The notes: generated by a model from the sequence alone, not told the origin. DNA of 64,000 nucleotides from an uncultured Clostridia bacterium (GCA_934636105.1 CAKTZR010000001.1:62001-126000), one strand, 5' to 3'. Counted from the first letter of the stretch, positions 24,552 through 34,171 are shown. Numbers and translations are program-made.

Positions 24552-25535
24552 GTGTCCGAGGTTTGCGATATCAGCGTCATTGTGCCGTGCTATAATGCCA
24601 ATCGCTATTTGAATATCTGTCTGGAGAGCCTGAAAGCCCAGCGCACGCCGAATATCGAGATGATTTTCATCGACGACGGCTCGACGGATTCCACCGGGGC
24701 GATTCTTGACGCATTTGCCCGCACGGAAAGCCGCGCGAAGGTGGTGCATGTGCGAAACGAGGGCGTTTCCGCCGCCCGCAACCGGGGTATTTCGATGGCG
24801 TCCGGGCGCTATATTGCGTTTATGGATGCGGATGACGTGCTGGAGGAAAACGCGCTTTCGATTTTGTATCAGGCGGCGATGCGCACGGGCGCGCAGATCA
24901 CCTCCGCCAACCATACGCTTTTTGATGTAGAAAGGGGCTGCCGCGTTCCGGTGGAAATTGAGCCGTTCGTGCCGCAGCCCTCGGAAATCGTCCGCGAAAT
25001 CATCCACATGCACCGTATTTATAACAACCTGTGGAACAAGCTCTATGTGCGCGAACTGTTTGCGGATGGGCTTCGGCTGGATGAAAGCGTCCGCATCGGC
25101 GAGGATGCGCTGCTCAATCTGCAGCTCTATCTGCGCGCCAAGAGCATTGCGCATATCCCGGATCATACCTATGTTTACCGCGTCCACGGCAGCTCGGCCA
25201 TGGCGAACATGGGGCTTTACAGCGAAGCCCATCAGCCGATGCTGCAAAGCATGAGCGCCATTTTGCTGCGCGAGGGCGTGAAGGAATTGTATTTCCGCGA
25301 TTTTTTGCAGAGCTGCATCTGGGTGGATGAAAAGGAAACCGGCGTCATGGCCTGCATGAAGCGCTTCAATGCGCATATCCGGCCGCTGGTGCTCGACGGC
25401 GTGCAGCCGGAACGCATTCCTCAGTGGGATCTGCGCATTTATCGCGCCGTGGTCAAGGGGTATTTCCCACAGATCTACGTACTGCTCCGTGTGCGGGAAA
25501 AAATCACGAGAAAGAAATGGGGGGTTCGGCGATGA
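24552..25535 (+). CDS. GT2 family glycosyltransferase
   Basis: A 327-residue GT-A protein: CDISVIVPCYNANRYLNICL, FIDDGSTDSTG, and FMDADDV. GTG at 24552 is used because GGGAGGGG ends 5-6 nt upstream; the in-frame upstream extension overlaps the preceding GT gene. The acceptor-side acidic motif VRIGEDALLNLQLYL matches its neighbours. Its stop overlaps the pyruvyl transferase start (ATGA). Confidence 0.92.
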   Translation: MSEVCDISVIVPCYNANRYLNICLESLKAQRTPNIEMIFIDDGSTDSTGAILDAFARTESRAKVVHVRNEGVSAARNRGISMASGRYIAFMDADDVLEENALSILYQAAMRTGAQITSANHTLFDVERGCRVPVEIEPFVPQPSEIVREIIHMHRIYNNLWNKLYVRELFADGLRLDESVRIGEDALLNLQLYLRAKSIAHIPDHTYVYRVHGSSAMANMGLYSEAHQPMLQSMSAILLREGVKELYFRDFLQSCIWVDEKETGVMACMKRFNAHIRPLVLDGVQPERIPQWDLRIYRAVVKGYFPQIYVLLRVREKITRKKWGVRR

Positions 25536-26704
25536 GGGTGCTTCTGTATAATCATTCCGGCTGTGAAAACCGAGGCTGTGAAGCGATTGTGCGCTCGACG
25601 TCCGCATTGTTTGCGCAAAAGGGCGCGCAGGTGACGCTTACATCCGGCCAGGCCGAATGGGATCGCACGCTGAAACTGCCGAATATCGCTAAGCTGGTGG
25701 ATGAGCAGATTTCCCCGTACAGCGTGAGCCGTTTCGTCAATTCCGTCGGTTTCCGCCTGGGCATGCCCCGTGAGCACGAGGTGGCGCGCAAGTATCTGCC
25801 CGTCATCCGCGAGGGGAAGCGGGCGGACGTATGCCTTTCCGTCGGTGGCGATACGTACTGCTATGCGCCGCAGGAGCATATCCGGGTCATCAACGGCAGG
25901 CTCAAGCGAGCGGGCAGGCCGCTCGTGCTCTGGGGCTGTTCGGTCAATCCTGAACTGCTCGAAGGCGAATGCCTGAACGATTTGAAAGCGTATGATTTGG
26001 TGATCGCGCGCGAATCCATCACGGCGCAGGCAATGCGCGATGCGGGGATGAACGTGCGCACGTGGTGCGACCCGGCCTTTACCATGCCCGCCGAAGAACT
26101 ACCGCTTCCGGCGGGATGGAAAGAAGAACAGACCGTCGGTCTGAATGTCAGCCCGCTGGTGCTGGATCACGCGAAGAATAGGGACGCGGCGCTCGACGCG
26201 TTTACGGCGCTGGTTCACCATATTCTGAAGACGAGCGAGAATGTCGTCGCGCTGATTCCGCATGTGACGTGGGCACATGATAACGATATGGACGCCCTTT
26301 CGGCGATCAAGGCGCGTTTTGCGGATGAGCCGCGCGTCTTTCTGCTGCCGGATAACCTGAATGCGATGCAGTATAAGGGATATGTGAAGCGGCTTTCCGG
26401 ATTGGTGACGGCGAGAACGCATGTATCCGTTGCGGCGTATTCGACCTTTGTGCCGACGCTGGTCATCGGTTATTCGGTCAAGGCGCGGGGCATTGCGCGG
26501 GATTTGTTCGGCTCGGAGGCGGGACATTTGATCCCTGCGCAGGAGCTTTCCGGCGAAGCGGAGCTGATTGCGGCCTATGACGCGATGATGCAGCGCGGCG
26601 ACGCGGAACGCAGACAGCTTCAGGAACGAATGCCGTCGTATACGGCGGGACAGGATGAGACGCTGGACGCGGTGCTGGCTCTGGCGGGAGGAAAAGACGC
26701 ATGA
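25532..26704 (+). CDS. Polysaccharide pyruvyl transferase family protein
   Basis: A 390-residue protein of the PS_pyruv_trans family (relatives of CsaB and AmsJ), which transfers pyruvate from PEP as a ketal to sugars in surface polymers. Visible features are the N-terminal NHSGCENRGCEAIV, the central SVGGDTYCY and RPLVLWGCSVNP, and the C-terminal TARTHVSVAAYSTFVPTLVIGYSVKARGIA, with the conserved arginine-histidine pair. ATGA overlaps on both sides place it in the glycan operon. A pyruvylated or otherwise acidic product is plausible. Confidence 0.88.
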   Translation: MRVLLYNHSGCENRGCEAIVRSTSALFAQKGAQVTLTSGQAEWDRTLKLPNIAKLVDEQISPYSVSRFVNSVGFRLGMPREHEVARKYLPVIREGKRADVCLSVGGDTYCYAPQEHIRVINGRLKRAGRPLVLWGCSVNPELLEGECLNDLKAYDLVIARESITAQAMRDAGMNVRTWCDPAFTMPAEELPLPAGWKEEQTVGLNVSPLVLDHAKNRDAALDAFTALVHHILKTSENVVALIPHVTWAHDNDMDALSAIKARFADEPRVFLLPDNLNAMQYKGYVKRLSGLVTARTHVSVAAYSTFVPTLVIGYSVKARGIARDLFGSEAGHLIPAQELSGEAELIAAYDAMMQRGDAERRQLQERMPSYTAGQDETLDAVLALAGGKDA

Positions 26705-27909
26705 GGCAGACTGTACGAAAGAACCCGGCGGAATGCACAGGCTGCGGCGCATGCGTGAGCATCTGTCCGAAGCAGGCGATCACCATGCAGCCGGACGCGG
26801 AAGGGTTTCTTTATCCGAGGGTGGACGGCGAAAAATGCGTTTCCTGCGATCTTTGCGAAAAGCGCTGTCCCGCTGGGCACGTCCAGCCGGAGCATCACGC
26901 AAGGCTGCTCGGCGCGCAGGCCAAGGACGAAGCGCTGCGCAGGCAGTCGTCCTCCGGCGGCGTGTTTACGCTGCTGGCGCGCGAGGTGATCCGGCAGGGC
27001 GGCGTGGCGTTCGGCGCGGCGTTTGATGAAACGCTGCATGTCGAGCATGTCGGCGCGTTTGATGAAAGCGAGCTTTCCGGCATGCGCGGCTCGAAATATG
27101 TTCAGAGCGACGCGGCGGAGGCCATCGGCAACGCGGTTTCGCTGCTCAAACGGGAAATTCCGGTGCTGTTTTCCGGTACGCCCTGCCAGATCAACGGCCT
27201 GCTGGCGGCGCTGGGCAATGTAAAAACCGACAAGCTGCTGACGGTGGATTTCGTCTGCCACGGCGTGCCGTCGCCCGGCGTTTTTGCGTCGTATCTTGCA
27301 GAACTGGAGCAAAAACAGGGGAGCCGCGTCGTCGGATACGCGTTTCGGGATAAGCGGCTTGGCTGGAAAAATTTTTCCGCCGTCGCGACGTTTGAAAACG
27401 GGCCGGAACACACCGGCACCCAGACGACGGATCCCTATCTGTATGGCTTTTTGCAGAATTTGTATCTGCGTCCATCCTGTCACGCGTGCAATCAGCTGCG
27501 CGGGGAACGGCATGCGGCAGATATCACGCTGGCCGATCTGTGGGGTGCGGAAACGATCTGTCCGGAGCGAGACGATGATACCGGGCTTTCCTTTGTGATG
27601 GCAAATACGCAGAAAGGGCGGCAGGCGCTTGAAGCCTGCGGCGCACAGATGACGAGTTTTGCTATGAAAGATTTCCAGCAGATGACGCGCGCCAATCCGA
27701 GCCTGGTGCATCCGGTGAAGCCGCATGAAAAGCGCGCGGCCTTCTTCAAGCGGTATCAGCTGCATGGCTTTGAGAGCGAACGCGTGATGAAGCTACTTCG
27801 CGGGCCGGGCCGGGCGGAACGCGCGGCCAGACGGATTGCGCACCTGCCCATCGGCGCAATGAGACGCATTCGAAACCTGTTTTCAAAACAAACCGACCGA
27901 CGGTCTTGA
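26701..27909 (+). CDS. Coenzyme F420 hydrogenase/dehydrogenase beta-like Fe-S protein
   Basis: A 402-residue protein with two N-terminal [4Fe-4S] motifs (CTGCGACVSICP and CVSCDLCEKRCP, residues about 12-60) and FrhB-type domains with SSGGVFT, FSGTPCQINGL and DFVCHGVPSP. Members of this family sit beside pyruvyl transferases in many EPS clusters, where the role, perhaps a flavin-dependent redox modification of a sugar or polyprenyl carrier, is not established. True F420 metabolism need not be present. The start overlaps the preceding stop (ATGA). Confidence 0.88.
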   Translation: MRQTVRKNPAECTGCGACVSICPKQAITMQPDAEGFLYPRVDGEKCVSCDLCEKRCPAGHVQPEHHARLLGAQAKDEALRRQSSSGGVFTLLAREVIRQGGVAFGAAFDETLHVEHVGAFDESELSGMRGSKYVQSDAAEAIGNAVSLLKREIPVLFSGTPCQINGLLAALGNVKTDKLLTVDFVCHGVPSPGVFASYLAELEQKQGSRVVGYAFRDKRLGWKNFSAVATFENGPEHTGTQTTDPYLYGFLQNLYLRPSCHACNQLRGERHAADITLADLWGAETICPERDDDTGLSFVMANTQKGRQALEACGAQMTSFAMKDFQQMTRANPSLVHPVKPHEKRAAFFKRYQLHGFESERVMKLLRGPGRAERAARRIAHLPIGAMRRIRNLFSKQTDRRS

Positions 27910-27970
27910 AATGAAATAAACAGTTCTCCATTCTAAAACGCAAGAAACGAATCCATGTTGCGAGGAACAT

Positions 27971-29347
27971 ATGGCAAGCAAAAAGAAAGTCATGCAAAAC
28001 GCCATCACCGAGGGCGTGATTTGGAAACAGCTTCTGCTGTTCTTCTTCCCGATTGTGCTGGGCACATTTTTCCAGCAGCTGTATAACACGGCGGATGCGA
28101 TTATCGTCGGCAAGTTTGTCGGCAAGGAAGCCCTTGCGGCGGTCGGCGGCACGACGGGCACGCTGATTAACCTGCTGGTCGGTTTCTTTGTCGGCCTGTC
28201 CTCCGGCGCGTCGGTCATCATTTCGCAGTTTTACGGCGCGCGCCGTTCGGAGGATGTCTCCCGCGCGGTGCATACCACCATGGCGCTGGCGCTCGTCAGC
28301 GGTGCGGCGCTGACCGTGCTGGGCATTGCCTTCAGCAAAAGCGTGCTGGTCATGATGGGCACGCCTGCGGATGTGCTGGATTACGCGGTGACGTACATCA
28401 ACATCTATTTCCTCGGCATGATTCCGTCGCTGATTTACAACATCGGCTCCGGCATTCTGCGCGCGGTCGGCGATTCCAGAAGACCGCTGGTCTTCTTAAT
28501 CAGCGCGACGATGACGAATATCGTGCTGGACGTCGTGCTGGTCATCGGCCTTGATTTGGGCGTTGCGGGCGCGGCGGCAGCGACGGTGCTCAGCCAGGTG
28601 GTCAGCGCTGTGCTGGTGCTGGTGACGCTCTGCCGTTCGCCGCAGGTTTACCGGGTGCAGTTCAAAAAGATCCGTTTCTATGGCGATATGCTTGTTCGCA
28701 TTGTGCGCATCGGCCTTCCGGCCGGTTTGCAGTCTGTGATGTATTCGCTTTCCAATATTATCATTCAGGCGAGCGTCAACGGCTTCGGCACGGATGCGAT
28801 GGCGGCGTATACCGCATACGGCAAGCTCGACGGCATGTATTGGATGGTTATCAACGCGTTCGGCGTGGCCATTACGACGTTTGTCGGCCAGAATTTCGGC
28901 GCGCGGCTGTATGACCGCATGAAAAAGAGCATCAATGTTTGTCTCGGCATTTCGGCCGCGGTGACGATTGCGCTCAGCGCTGTGCTGCTGGTGGTTGCCG
29001 AGCCGCTGCTGGGGCTGTTCAGCGACGACGCGCAGGTGATTGAAATCGGCCTGTCCTTCGTGCGGTTGATTGTGCCGACCTATATCACGTATATCTTCAT
29101 CGAAATTCTCTCCGGCGCTATGCGCGGTGCGGGCGATTCGCTGATTCCGACCATCATGACGCTGACGGGCGTGTGCCTGCTTCGCGTGTTCTGGGTGCTG
29201 GTTGTCGTTTCGGCGCATCACGAGCTGAACGTACTGCTGCTCAGCTATCCGATCACGTGGACGGTCACTTCGACCATGTTCCTCGTGTATTATCTGCGCG
29301 GCAAGTGGCTCAAACGCTGCATTGCCCTGCAGAACGCAGATCAATAA
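27971..29347 (+). CDS. MATE family transporter
   Basis: A 458-residue protein with about 12 membrane segments in two homologous halves, beginning FFFPIVLGTFFQQLYNTADAIIVGKFVGKEALAAVGG, a typical MATE signature. MATE proteins exchange cations for drugs or metabolites; distant MOP relatives flip lipid-linked oligosaccharides. Because it follows the glycan operon after 61 bp without a visible terminator, export of a glycan-related compound is possible, but sequence alone favours ordinary MATE efflux. Confidence 0.93.
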   Translation: MASKKKVMQNAITEGVIWKQLLLFFFPIVLGTFFQQLYNTADAIIVGKFVGKEALAAVGGTTGTLINLLVGFFVGLSSGASVIISQFYGARRSEDVSRAVHTTMALALVSGAALTVLGIAFSKSVLVMMGTPADVLDYAVTYINIYFLGMIPSLIYNIGSGILRAVGDSRRPLVFLISATMTNIVLDVVLVIGLDLGVAGAAAATVLSQVVSAVLVLVTLCRSPQVYRVQFKKIRFYGDMLVRIVRIGLPAGLQSVMYSLSNIIIQASVNGFGTDAMAAYTAYGKLDGMYWMVINAFGVAITTFVGQNFGARLYDRMKKSINVCLGISAAVTIALSAVLLVVAEPLLGLFSDDAQVIEIGLSFVRLIVPTYITYIFIEILSGAMRGAGDSLIPTIMTLTGVCLLRVFWVLVVVSAHHELNVLLLSYPITWTVTSTMFLVYYLRGKWLKRCIALQNADQ

Positions 29348-29404
29348 TCCATGCTTTTACGCCTGAACGGATGAAACAGGCCGAAAGGGATATGTTCATC
29401 TACA

Positions 29405-29440
29405 CCCGCGTTGGATTACAATGAGAACGCGGGCGTTTTT
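29405..29440 (+). terminator. Intrinsic terminator after the MATE gene
   Basis: CCCGCGTT (29405-29412) pairs with AACGCGGG (29426-29433), a perfect 8-bp stem, followed by CGTTTTTG. Confidence 0.88.
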
Positions 29441-29473
29441 GTATGGATACACTGAAGAAAAGCGGGGGCGAGA

Positions 29474-31810
29474 ATGATGGATGGGCATCGGCGTGTGATT
29501 CTGTTTCCGATTCGCCGTCGGCTGGCGGTGCTGGCCTGCGCGGATTTGATCGGCATCTATCTGGCACAGCTTGCGGTTTTTCCCGTGGGGCTTATGCTTT
29601 TGATGGGCGTCTGCGCCGCTGCTTTCGGCGTTTGGCGGATGAAAAAGCGGAAAAGTGCGCTTCTTTGCGGCGCGTTGGTGATGCTGCTGCTGGGCAATCG
29701 AATGGCGGGCGGCGTACTCCTTTTGCGCGACGAGCCGAGCCAACCCGGCGTTTCGATTGTCGGCGAGATCGACGAAATCAAGAATGAAAAGCGCGTGTGG
29801 CTGAAAAATGCGGCCTGCGACGGCCAAGCTTGTTCACGACGCGTTCTGGTCACCTTGATGATCGAGAAGGATGAAGCAATGCCGTCCGTGGCCGTCGGGC
29901 AGACTGTGACAGGAACGGGGCGTTTGCTTGCGCCGAGCGAGCCGCGCAATCCGGGCGAGAGCAATGGGCGCATTCGTGCGCTGGCGCAGGAGTATGAACT
30001 GTCCGGTTACATTTTGCCCGGATGGGAAGCGACGGGCGAATCGCGCTTTTCCATTCGGGAGACGATTCGCCGTATTCGGGAAGCGTGGATGCGCCATCTG
30101 GATACGGTGTTTGGTGAACATGCACCGCTGTTTCAGGCCATTTTGCTGGGCAGTCGGGAAAATCTGGATGACGAAGTGGTCAACGCCATGCGCCTGACGG
30201 GCATTGTGCATCTGCTCACGGTTTCGGGCATGCACTTGACGCTGATTGCGCTTGCACTGGAAAAACTGGTGAGCCGCCTGCCGTTTGGCAGATGGCCGCG
30301 CTTTGCCATACAGACCGTTGGTCTGCTTTTCTATACGATGCTGACGGGCGCGGCGGCTGGTACAGTCCGTGCGCTGGTGATGGCAACGCTTCACGGCTTG
30401 GCCAGGTGCCGGGGCAGACGGTATGAACCGCTGACGGCGTTGGCCTTTGCGGCGATGCTGATGAGCTTCATCCGTCCGGTTTGGCCGCTGGATGCGTCGT
30501 TCCAGTTTTCGTTCTTCGTGCTGCTGGGGATTTTGCTGCTCAGCGGAACGATTTCCGCGCGGTTTTCGCGGCGCTGTGCTTGGGCGCGCCGTCATCCCAG
30601 AGCCGCGGAGGCTTTGACCGTCAGCGTGAGCGCGCAAGCGGCTTCGGTGCCGATTCAGCTGCTCTTTTACGGTTATATTCCGCTGCTTGCGGTGCCGGTC
30701 AATGTTGTGGCCGGCTTGTTGATGCCCATCGTGATGTTTGGCGGCATATCCTGCGCTATGATCGGCGGTTTTCTGCCGACTGTCGGTCGGTTCTTTGACG
30801 GAATCATCGGCGAAGGTGTGGATTTCGTCGGGCGTCTGCTTCTGGCGATTGCCGGGTGGGAGATCAACGTCTTCCGCCTGCCTGCGCCATATGTCTGGGC
30901 AATCCCCGTGACGATTGTGGCGATGATGCTGTTCAGCCGTCAAATTCGCTTTGGGCCGGGCAGAAAGCGGGCGCTTGCGGCGGCAGTCTGCGTTTTTGCG
31001 GTCGGGTATCTGCCGCGGTTTGCGCCGGATGCGCGGTATGTTCAGCTCGATGTCGGGCAGGGCGACGCGGCGGTGCTTCGGCATGGACGGCGCGCGACTC
31101 TCGTGGACGTCGGCCCGGAAAACGCATATGCCGTGCTGCGCTATCTGCGCCACGAAGGACTTTATGTGGACACAGTGATGCTTTCTCATCTCGATGAGGA
31201 TCATGCCGGAGCGCTTGGCTCGCTGCTTACGTCCGAAGTGAAGGTGAAACGGATTGTCATGCCGTCGGAAGCGCAGGCGGCGGATGCTTCCGAAGCCGTG
31301 CAGGAAGCGCTTCATTTGGCTGACGAGAAGCATATTCCGATTGAAACCGTGTCGGCCGGCGCTCAAATCCATTCGAGCGACTTTGTATTCGACGTGCTTT
31401 CGCCCACGAAAGCGCTTGCCGGCGACAACGAGCGTTCGCTTGTGCTGTACACGGAAACGATGGGCACGCGCATTTTGATGACGGGCGATCTGCCGGCCAA
31501 GAGCGAAATGGATGCGCCGCCGGACTGCGACGTGCTCAAGGTGGCGCATCACGGCAGCAAATACGCGACCAGCGACGAATTTCTGGCTCAAACAACGCCG
31601 GAAATCGCCATCATCAGCGTCGGAGAAAACAACCGTTACGGCCACCCGACCGAGCGTGTGCTGGAGTCGCTTAATCAAATCGGCGCGAAAATCTATCGAA
31701 CGGATGAGAGCGGCTGCATCACGCTTTGGCTTTCGGAGGGGCGGACGACCGCGCAAACCTATCTGAATCCGCCATCATCAAACGAAGCCCACCCGGCATA
31801 TACTCCTTGA
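29474..31810 (+). CDS. comEC: ComEC/Rec2 DNA uptake channel protein
   Basis: A 778-residue protein with an N-terminal OB/DUF4131-like part, a competence domain with many membrane spans (about residues 220-500, LTVSGMHLTLIALALEKL) and a C-terminal metallo-beta-lactamase domain (about 525-760, QLDVGQGDAAVLRHG, SHLDEDHAGALG, KVAHHGSKYA). It forms the membrane channel for DNA uptake and the C-terminal domain probably degrades one strand. Length is normal. ATG 29474 or 29477 follows GGGGGCG. Confidence 0.95.
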   Translation: MMDGHRRVILFPIRRRLAVLACADLIGIYLAQLAVFPVGLMLLMGVCAAAFGVWRMKKRKSALLCGALVMLLLGNRMAGGVLLLRDEPSQPGVSIVGEIDEIKNEKRVWLKNAACDGQACSRRVLVTLMIEKDEAMPSVAVGQTVTGTGRLLAPSEPRNPGESNGRIRALAQEYELSGYILPGWEATGESRFSIRETIRRIREAWMRHLDTVFGEHAPLFQAILLGSRENLDDEVVNAMRLTGIVHLLTVSGMHLTLIALALEKLVSRLPFGRWPRFAIQTVGLLFYTMLTGAAAGTVRALVMATLHGLARCRGRRYEPLTALAFAAMLMSFIRPVWPLDASFQFSFFVLLGILLLSGTISARFSRRCAWARRHPRAAEALTVSVSAQAASVPIQLLFYGYIPLLAVPVNVVAGLLMPIVMFGGISCAMIGGFLPTVGRFFDGIIGEGVDFVGRLLLAIAGWEINVFRLPAPYVWAIPVTIVAMMLFSRQIRFGPGRKRALAAAVCVFAVGYLPRFAPDARYVQLDVGQGDAAVLRHGRRATLVDVGPENAYAVLRYLRHEGLYVDTVMLSHLDEDHAGALGSLLTSEVKVKRIVMPSEAQAADASEAVQEALHLADEKHIPIETVSAGAQIHSSDFVFDVLSPTKALAGDNERSLVLYTETMGTRILMTGDLPAKSEMDAPPDCDVLKVAHHGSKYATSDEFLAQTTPEIAIISVGENNRYGHPTERVLESLNQIGAKIYRTDESGCITLWLSEGRTTAQTYLNPPSSNEAHPAYTP

Positions 31811-31836
31811 CAGAGGACATCAAGGGGGAAGGGCTT

Positions 31837-32604
31837 TTGAAGCGCAGACAAGCCGTTCGTGCGCAGGAAAAAGCATTGCGGGCCATGCGCCTGCAAATGA
31901 ACGAAATCTACGGCGGCATGATTCCGTCGCGCCTTCGGGAGGATGCGGCTCTGCCGATGCTGGCGCAATCTATCGCCAGACACGGCCTGCTTCAGCCTGT
32001 CGTCGTGCAGGAAAACGAACAGAACGGGCGCTACATGCTCGTGTGCGGGGCACGGCGGCTGGCGGCCTGCCGAATGCTCGGTATGCGTGAAATCGACGCG
32101 GTGCAGCTTCCGGGCGAAAAGCCGGATGCGATCGCCTGCTTTCTGGAGGAGCATTTTACCCGTCAGACCGCGCCCTTTTTGAAAGAAGCGCTGCTGCTCA
32201 ATCGGGCGGAGGTCGCATCCAGATGCTGTCTGCCGGAGGGGGAGATTCGTCGGCGGCTTGCGATGCTCGAACTCGACGAAGCGGCGCAGAGCGCCGTTTT
32301 GCGCCATCATCTGACTCTGGAGCAGGCCGAAACGCTGCTGCATGTGCCTGTGGAGCGGAGAGCCGAAGCGGCGGAAATCATCGGCACGCGGAAGCTGCCG
32401 CCAGAGCAGGCGCAAAGGCTGATGGACAGGCCGGAGGGCGCGCGGGAGACTGGAAAAAGACGCGCCGTTCGCCATGCGGCGCAGGAGGTCGGGCGGCTCT
32501 GCGACGATTTGAACGCGCAGGGGCTTCACGCGGCGATGAGCGTATCCGCACAGGGGCAGGGCCTGTGCATTCAGATTTTGATAAGAAACGAAAGTCTTTC
32601 GTGA
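31837..32604 (+). CDS. ParB-like nuclease-fold protein (orphan)
   Basis: A 255-residue protein with a ParB/Spo0J N-terminal domain: MIPSRLRED, the box II-like motif VCGARRLAACRMLG (canonical GERR replaced by GARR), and EEHFTRQTAPFLKEALLLN in place of the ENxxR box, followed by a helix-turn-helix-like segment (ASRCCLPEGEIRRRLAML). TTG at 31837 is chosen because AGGGGGAAGGG lies just upstream and the longer frame overlaps comEC. No parA and no obvious parS are adjacent, so it is not the usual partition pair. It could be a Noc-like or regulatory ParB paralogue. Confidence 0.8.
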   Translation: MKRRQAVRAQEKALRAMRLQMNEIYGGMIPSRLREDAALPMLAQSIARHGLLQPVVVQENEQNGRYMLVCGARRLAACRMLGMREIDAVQLPGEKPDAIACFLEEHFTRQTAPFLKEALLLNRAEVASRCCLPEGEIRRRLAMLELDEAAQSAVLRHHLTLEQAETLLHVPVERRAEAAEIIGTRKLPPEQAQRLMDRPEGARETGKRRAVRHAAQEVGRLCDDLNAQGLHAAMSVSAQGQGLCIQILIRNESLS

Positions 32605-32687
32605 GTCGGCAGGAAAACGAATGTGCCGAATCGAAAAAAAGAAAGAAAGAAATTTCATCGGTCAATTCAAGCCGGGAAAGGATTGCC

Positions 32688-33560
32688 ATGTATACCATTC
32701 TGACAGATTCGTGCTCGGATTTAAACGCGGAAGTCGCCGCCCGATTCGATCACTTTGAGGTACTCCCGCTTTCTTATACCATCGGCGGAATCACCAGCAC
32801 CCAGCCGTTTGATAACGCGGAGCGCTGTTCGGCGTTTTATGACAGACTGCGCGCAGGGGAAACCTGCACCACATCGCAGGTTTCGCCGGGCGATTTTGCC
32901 GAGGCCTTTAAGGCGCACGCGCAAAAAGGCGAAGCGGTGCTTGGCCTGCTGTTTTCTTCCGCTTTGTCAGGCACGTATGCTTCCGCGTGCATGGCGCGCG
33001 ACATGGTGCTTGAGGAATACCCAGACGCGGTGATCGAGCTGGTGGATACGCTGGCGGCCAGCGCGGGCGAGGGCATGATGGTCTATGATGCGGTGCGCCG
33101 TCGGGATGCGGGTATGTCCATTGAGGAAAACGCCGCTTATGCGAAGGCGCATGCGCAGGAATACGCCCACTGGTTTACGGTAGATGACCTGCATTTCCTC
33201 AAGCGGGGCGGGCGCTGTTCGCCGTCTGCGGCTTTTTTCGGCACGCTGCTGAAAATCAAGCCTGTGCTGCATGTGGACAGCGAAGGCCGCCTGATTGCCC
33301 GAAGCAAGGTGCGTGGGCGCGTACAGGCGCTTCGGGCTGTCGCGATGAAGTTCGGCGAGCTGCAGGCTGATCGGGATCAGCTGATCTTCATCACACACGG
33401 CGACTGTGAAAAGGACGCGCTGCTGGTGAAAGATACGCTGGTGAAGGAGTTTGGCTGCGCGCCCGAAAAGATCGTTTTGAGCGCGGTCGGCCCGGTCATC
33501 GGCAGCCATTCCGGTCCCGGCACGGTTGCACTATTTTTCCGGGGAAAGGATCGCGGATGA
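32688..33560 (+). CDS. DegV family fatty-acid-binding protein
   Basis: A 290-residue DegV/FakB-like protein: YTILTDSCSDLNAEV at the N-terminus, TTSQVSPGDFAEAF, SSALSGTYASA, and a C-terminal VGPVIGSHSGPGTVALFF motif. FakB proteins carry fatty acids to the kinase FakA for phospholipid synthesis; FakA is not in the window. ATG at 32688 follows GGAAAGGA. It overlaps tadA by ATGA. Confidence 0.94.
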   Translation: MYTILTDSCSDLNAEVAARFDHFEVLPLSYTIGGITSTQPFDNAERCSAFYDRLRAGETCTTSQVSPGDFAEAFKAHAQKGEAVLGLLFSSALSGTYASACMARDMVLEEYPDAVIELVDTLAASAGEGMMVYDAVRRRDAGMSIEENAAYAKAHAQEYAHWFTVDDLHFLKRGGRCSPSAAFFGTLLKIKPVLHVDSEGRLIARSKVRGRVQALRAVAMKFGELQADRDQLIFITHGDCEKDALLVKDTLVKEFGCAPEKIVLSAVGPVIGSHSGPGTVALFFRGKDRG

Positions 33561-34006
33561 TGCACGAAACATGGATGCGCGAAGCGCTGCTGCTGGCGCA
33601 GGAAGCGCAGCTGGCGGGCGAGGTGCCTGTCGGGGCGGTCGTCGTCTGCGGCGGAAGGATTGTCGCGCGCGCCCGAAATGAGCGGGAGACCAGCGGAGAC
33701 CCGACGGCCCACGCCGAGGTGTTGGCGCTTCGGCGGGCGGCGGAAGCGCTTCACAGACGACGGCTCGACGGCTGCACGCTTTATGTGACGCTGGAGCCGT
33801 GCCCGATGTGTGCAGGCGCGATTGTGATGGCCGGGGTGGACGCAGTTTTCTTCGGGGCGTATGATCCCCGGTGCGGCTGTGCGGGCAGTCTCTACGACCT
33901 GCCGGAGGACGCCGCATTCGGCCGGGCGATTCCCTGTTCGGGCGGTCTGATGGAAGCAGAATGCCAGGCGGTGCTGGACTCGTTTTTTGATTCAAAGCGA
34001 ACATAA
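33557..34006 (+). CDS. tadA: tRNA-specific adenosine deaminase
   Basis: A 149-residue zinc deaminase with HAEVLALRRAAE (catalytic His-Ala-Glu) and PCPMCAGAIVMA (two zinc cysteines). It converts A34 to inosine in tRNA-Arg(ACG). Family relatives include guanine deaminases, but the motif context and length fit TadA. It is followed by a terminator, not by the SRP RNA and dnaX genes often found there in other Firmicutes. Confidence 0.93.
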   Translation: MMHETWMREALLLAQEAQLAGEVPVGAVVVCGGRIVARARNERETSGDPTAHAEVLALRRAAEALHRRRLDGCTLYVTLEPCPMCAGAIVMAGVDAVFFGAYDPRCGCAGSLYDLPEDAAFGRAIPCSGGLMEAECQAVLDSFFDSKRT

Positions 34007-34018
34007 TCCTGCAAAGAA

Positions 34019-34049
34019 GGGGATGTGCATGAACGCATATCCTCTTTTT
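34019..34049 (+). terminator. Intrinsic terminator after tadA
   Basis: GGGGATGTGC (34019-34028) pairs with GCATATCCTC (34035-34044), including G-U pairs, followed by five T. Confidence 0.8.
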
Positions 34050-34093
34050 GACATTTTTGCAAAGGCGAATCCATCATTTTCGCAAATTTCTCC

Positions 34094-34123
34094 TTGACAA
34101 CGCGCGGTCTTCCCATGTATAGT
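34094..34123 (+). promoter_or_regulatory. Sigma-A promoter of lysA
   Basis: TTGACA (34094-34099) and TATAGT (34118-34123) are separated by 18 nt, 48 bp upstream of the lysA start. Confidence 0.8.
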
Positions 34124-34171
34124 AAACGCATATTGACCGAAGACCGCCGAGGGCGGGGAAAAGAGGAACGT

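Noticed and set aside
29834..31756. A 640-codon frame antisense to comEC
   Set aside because: It lacks a ribosome site and recognisable motifs; it is a product of codon bias on the opposite strand.
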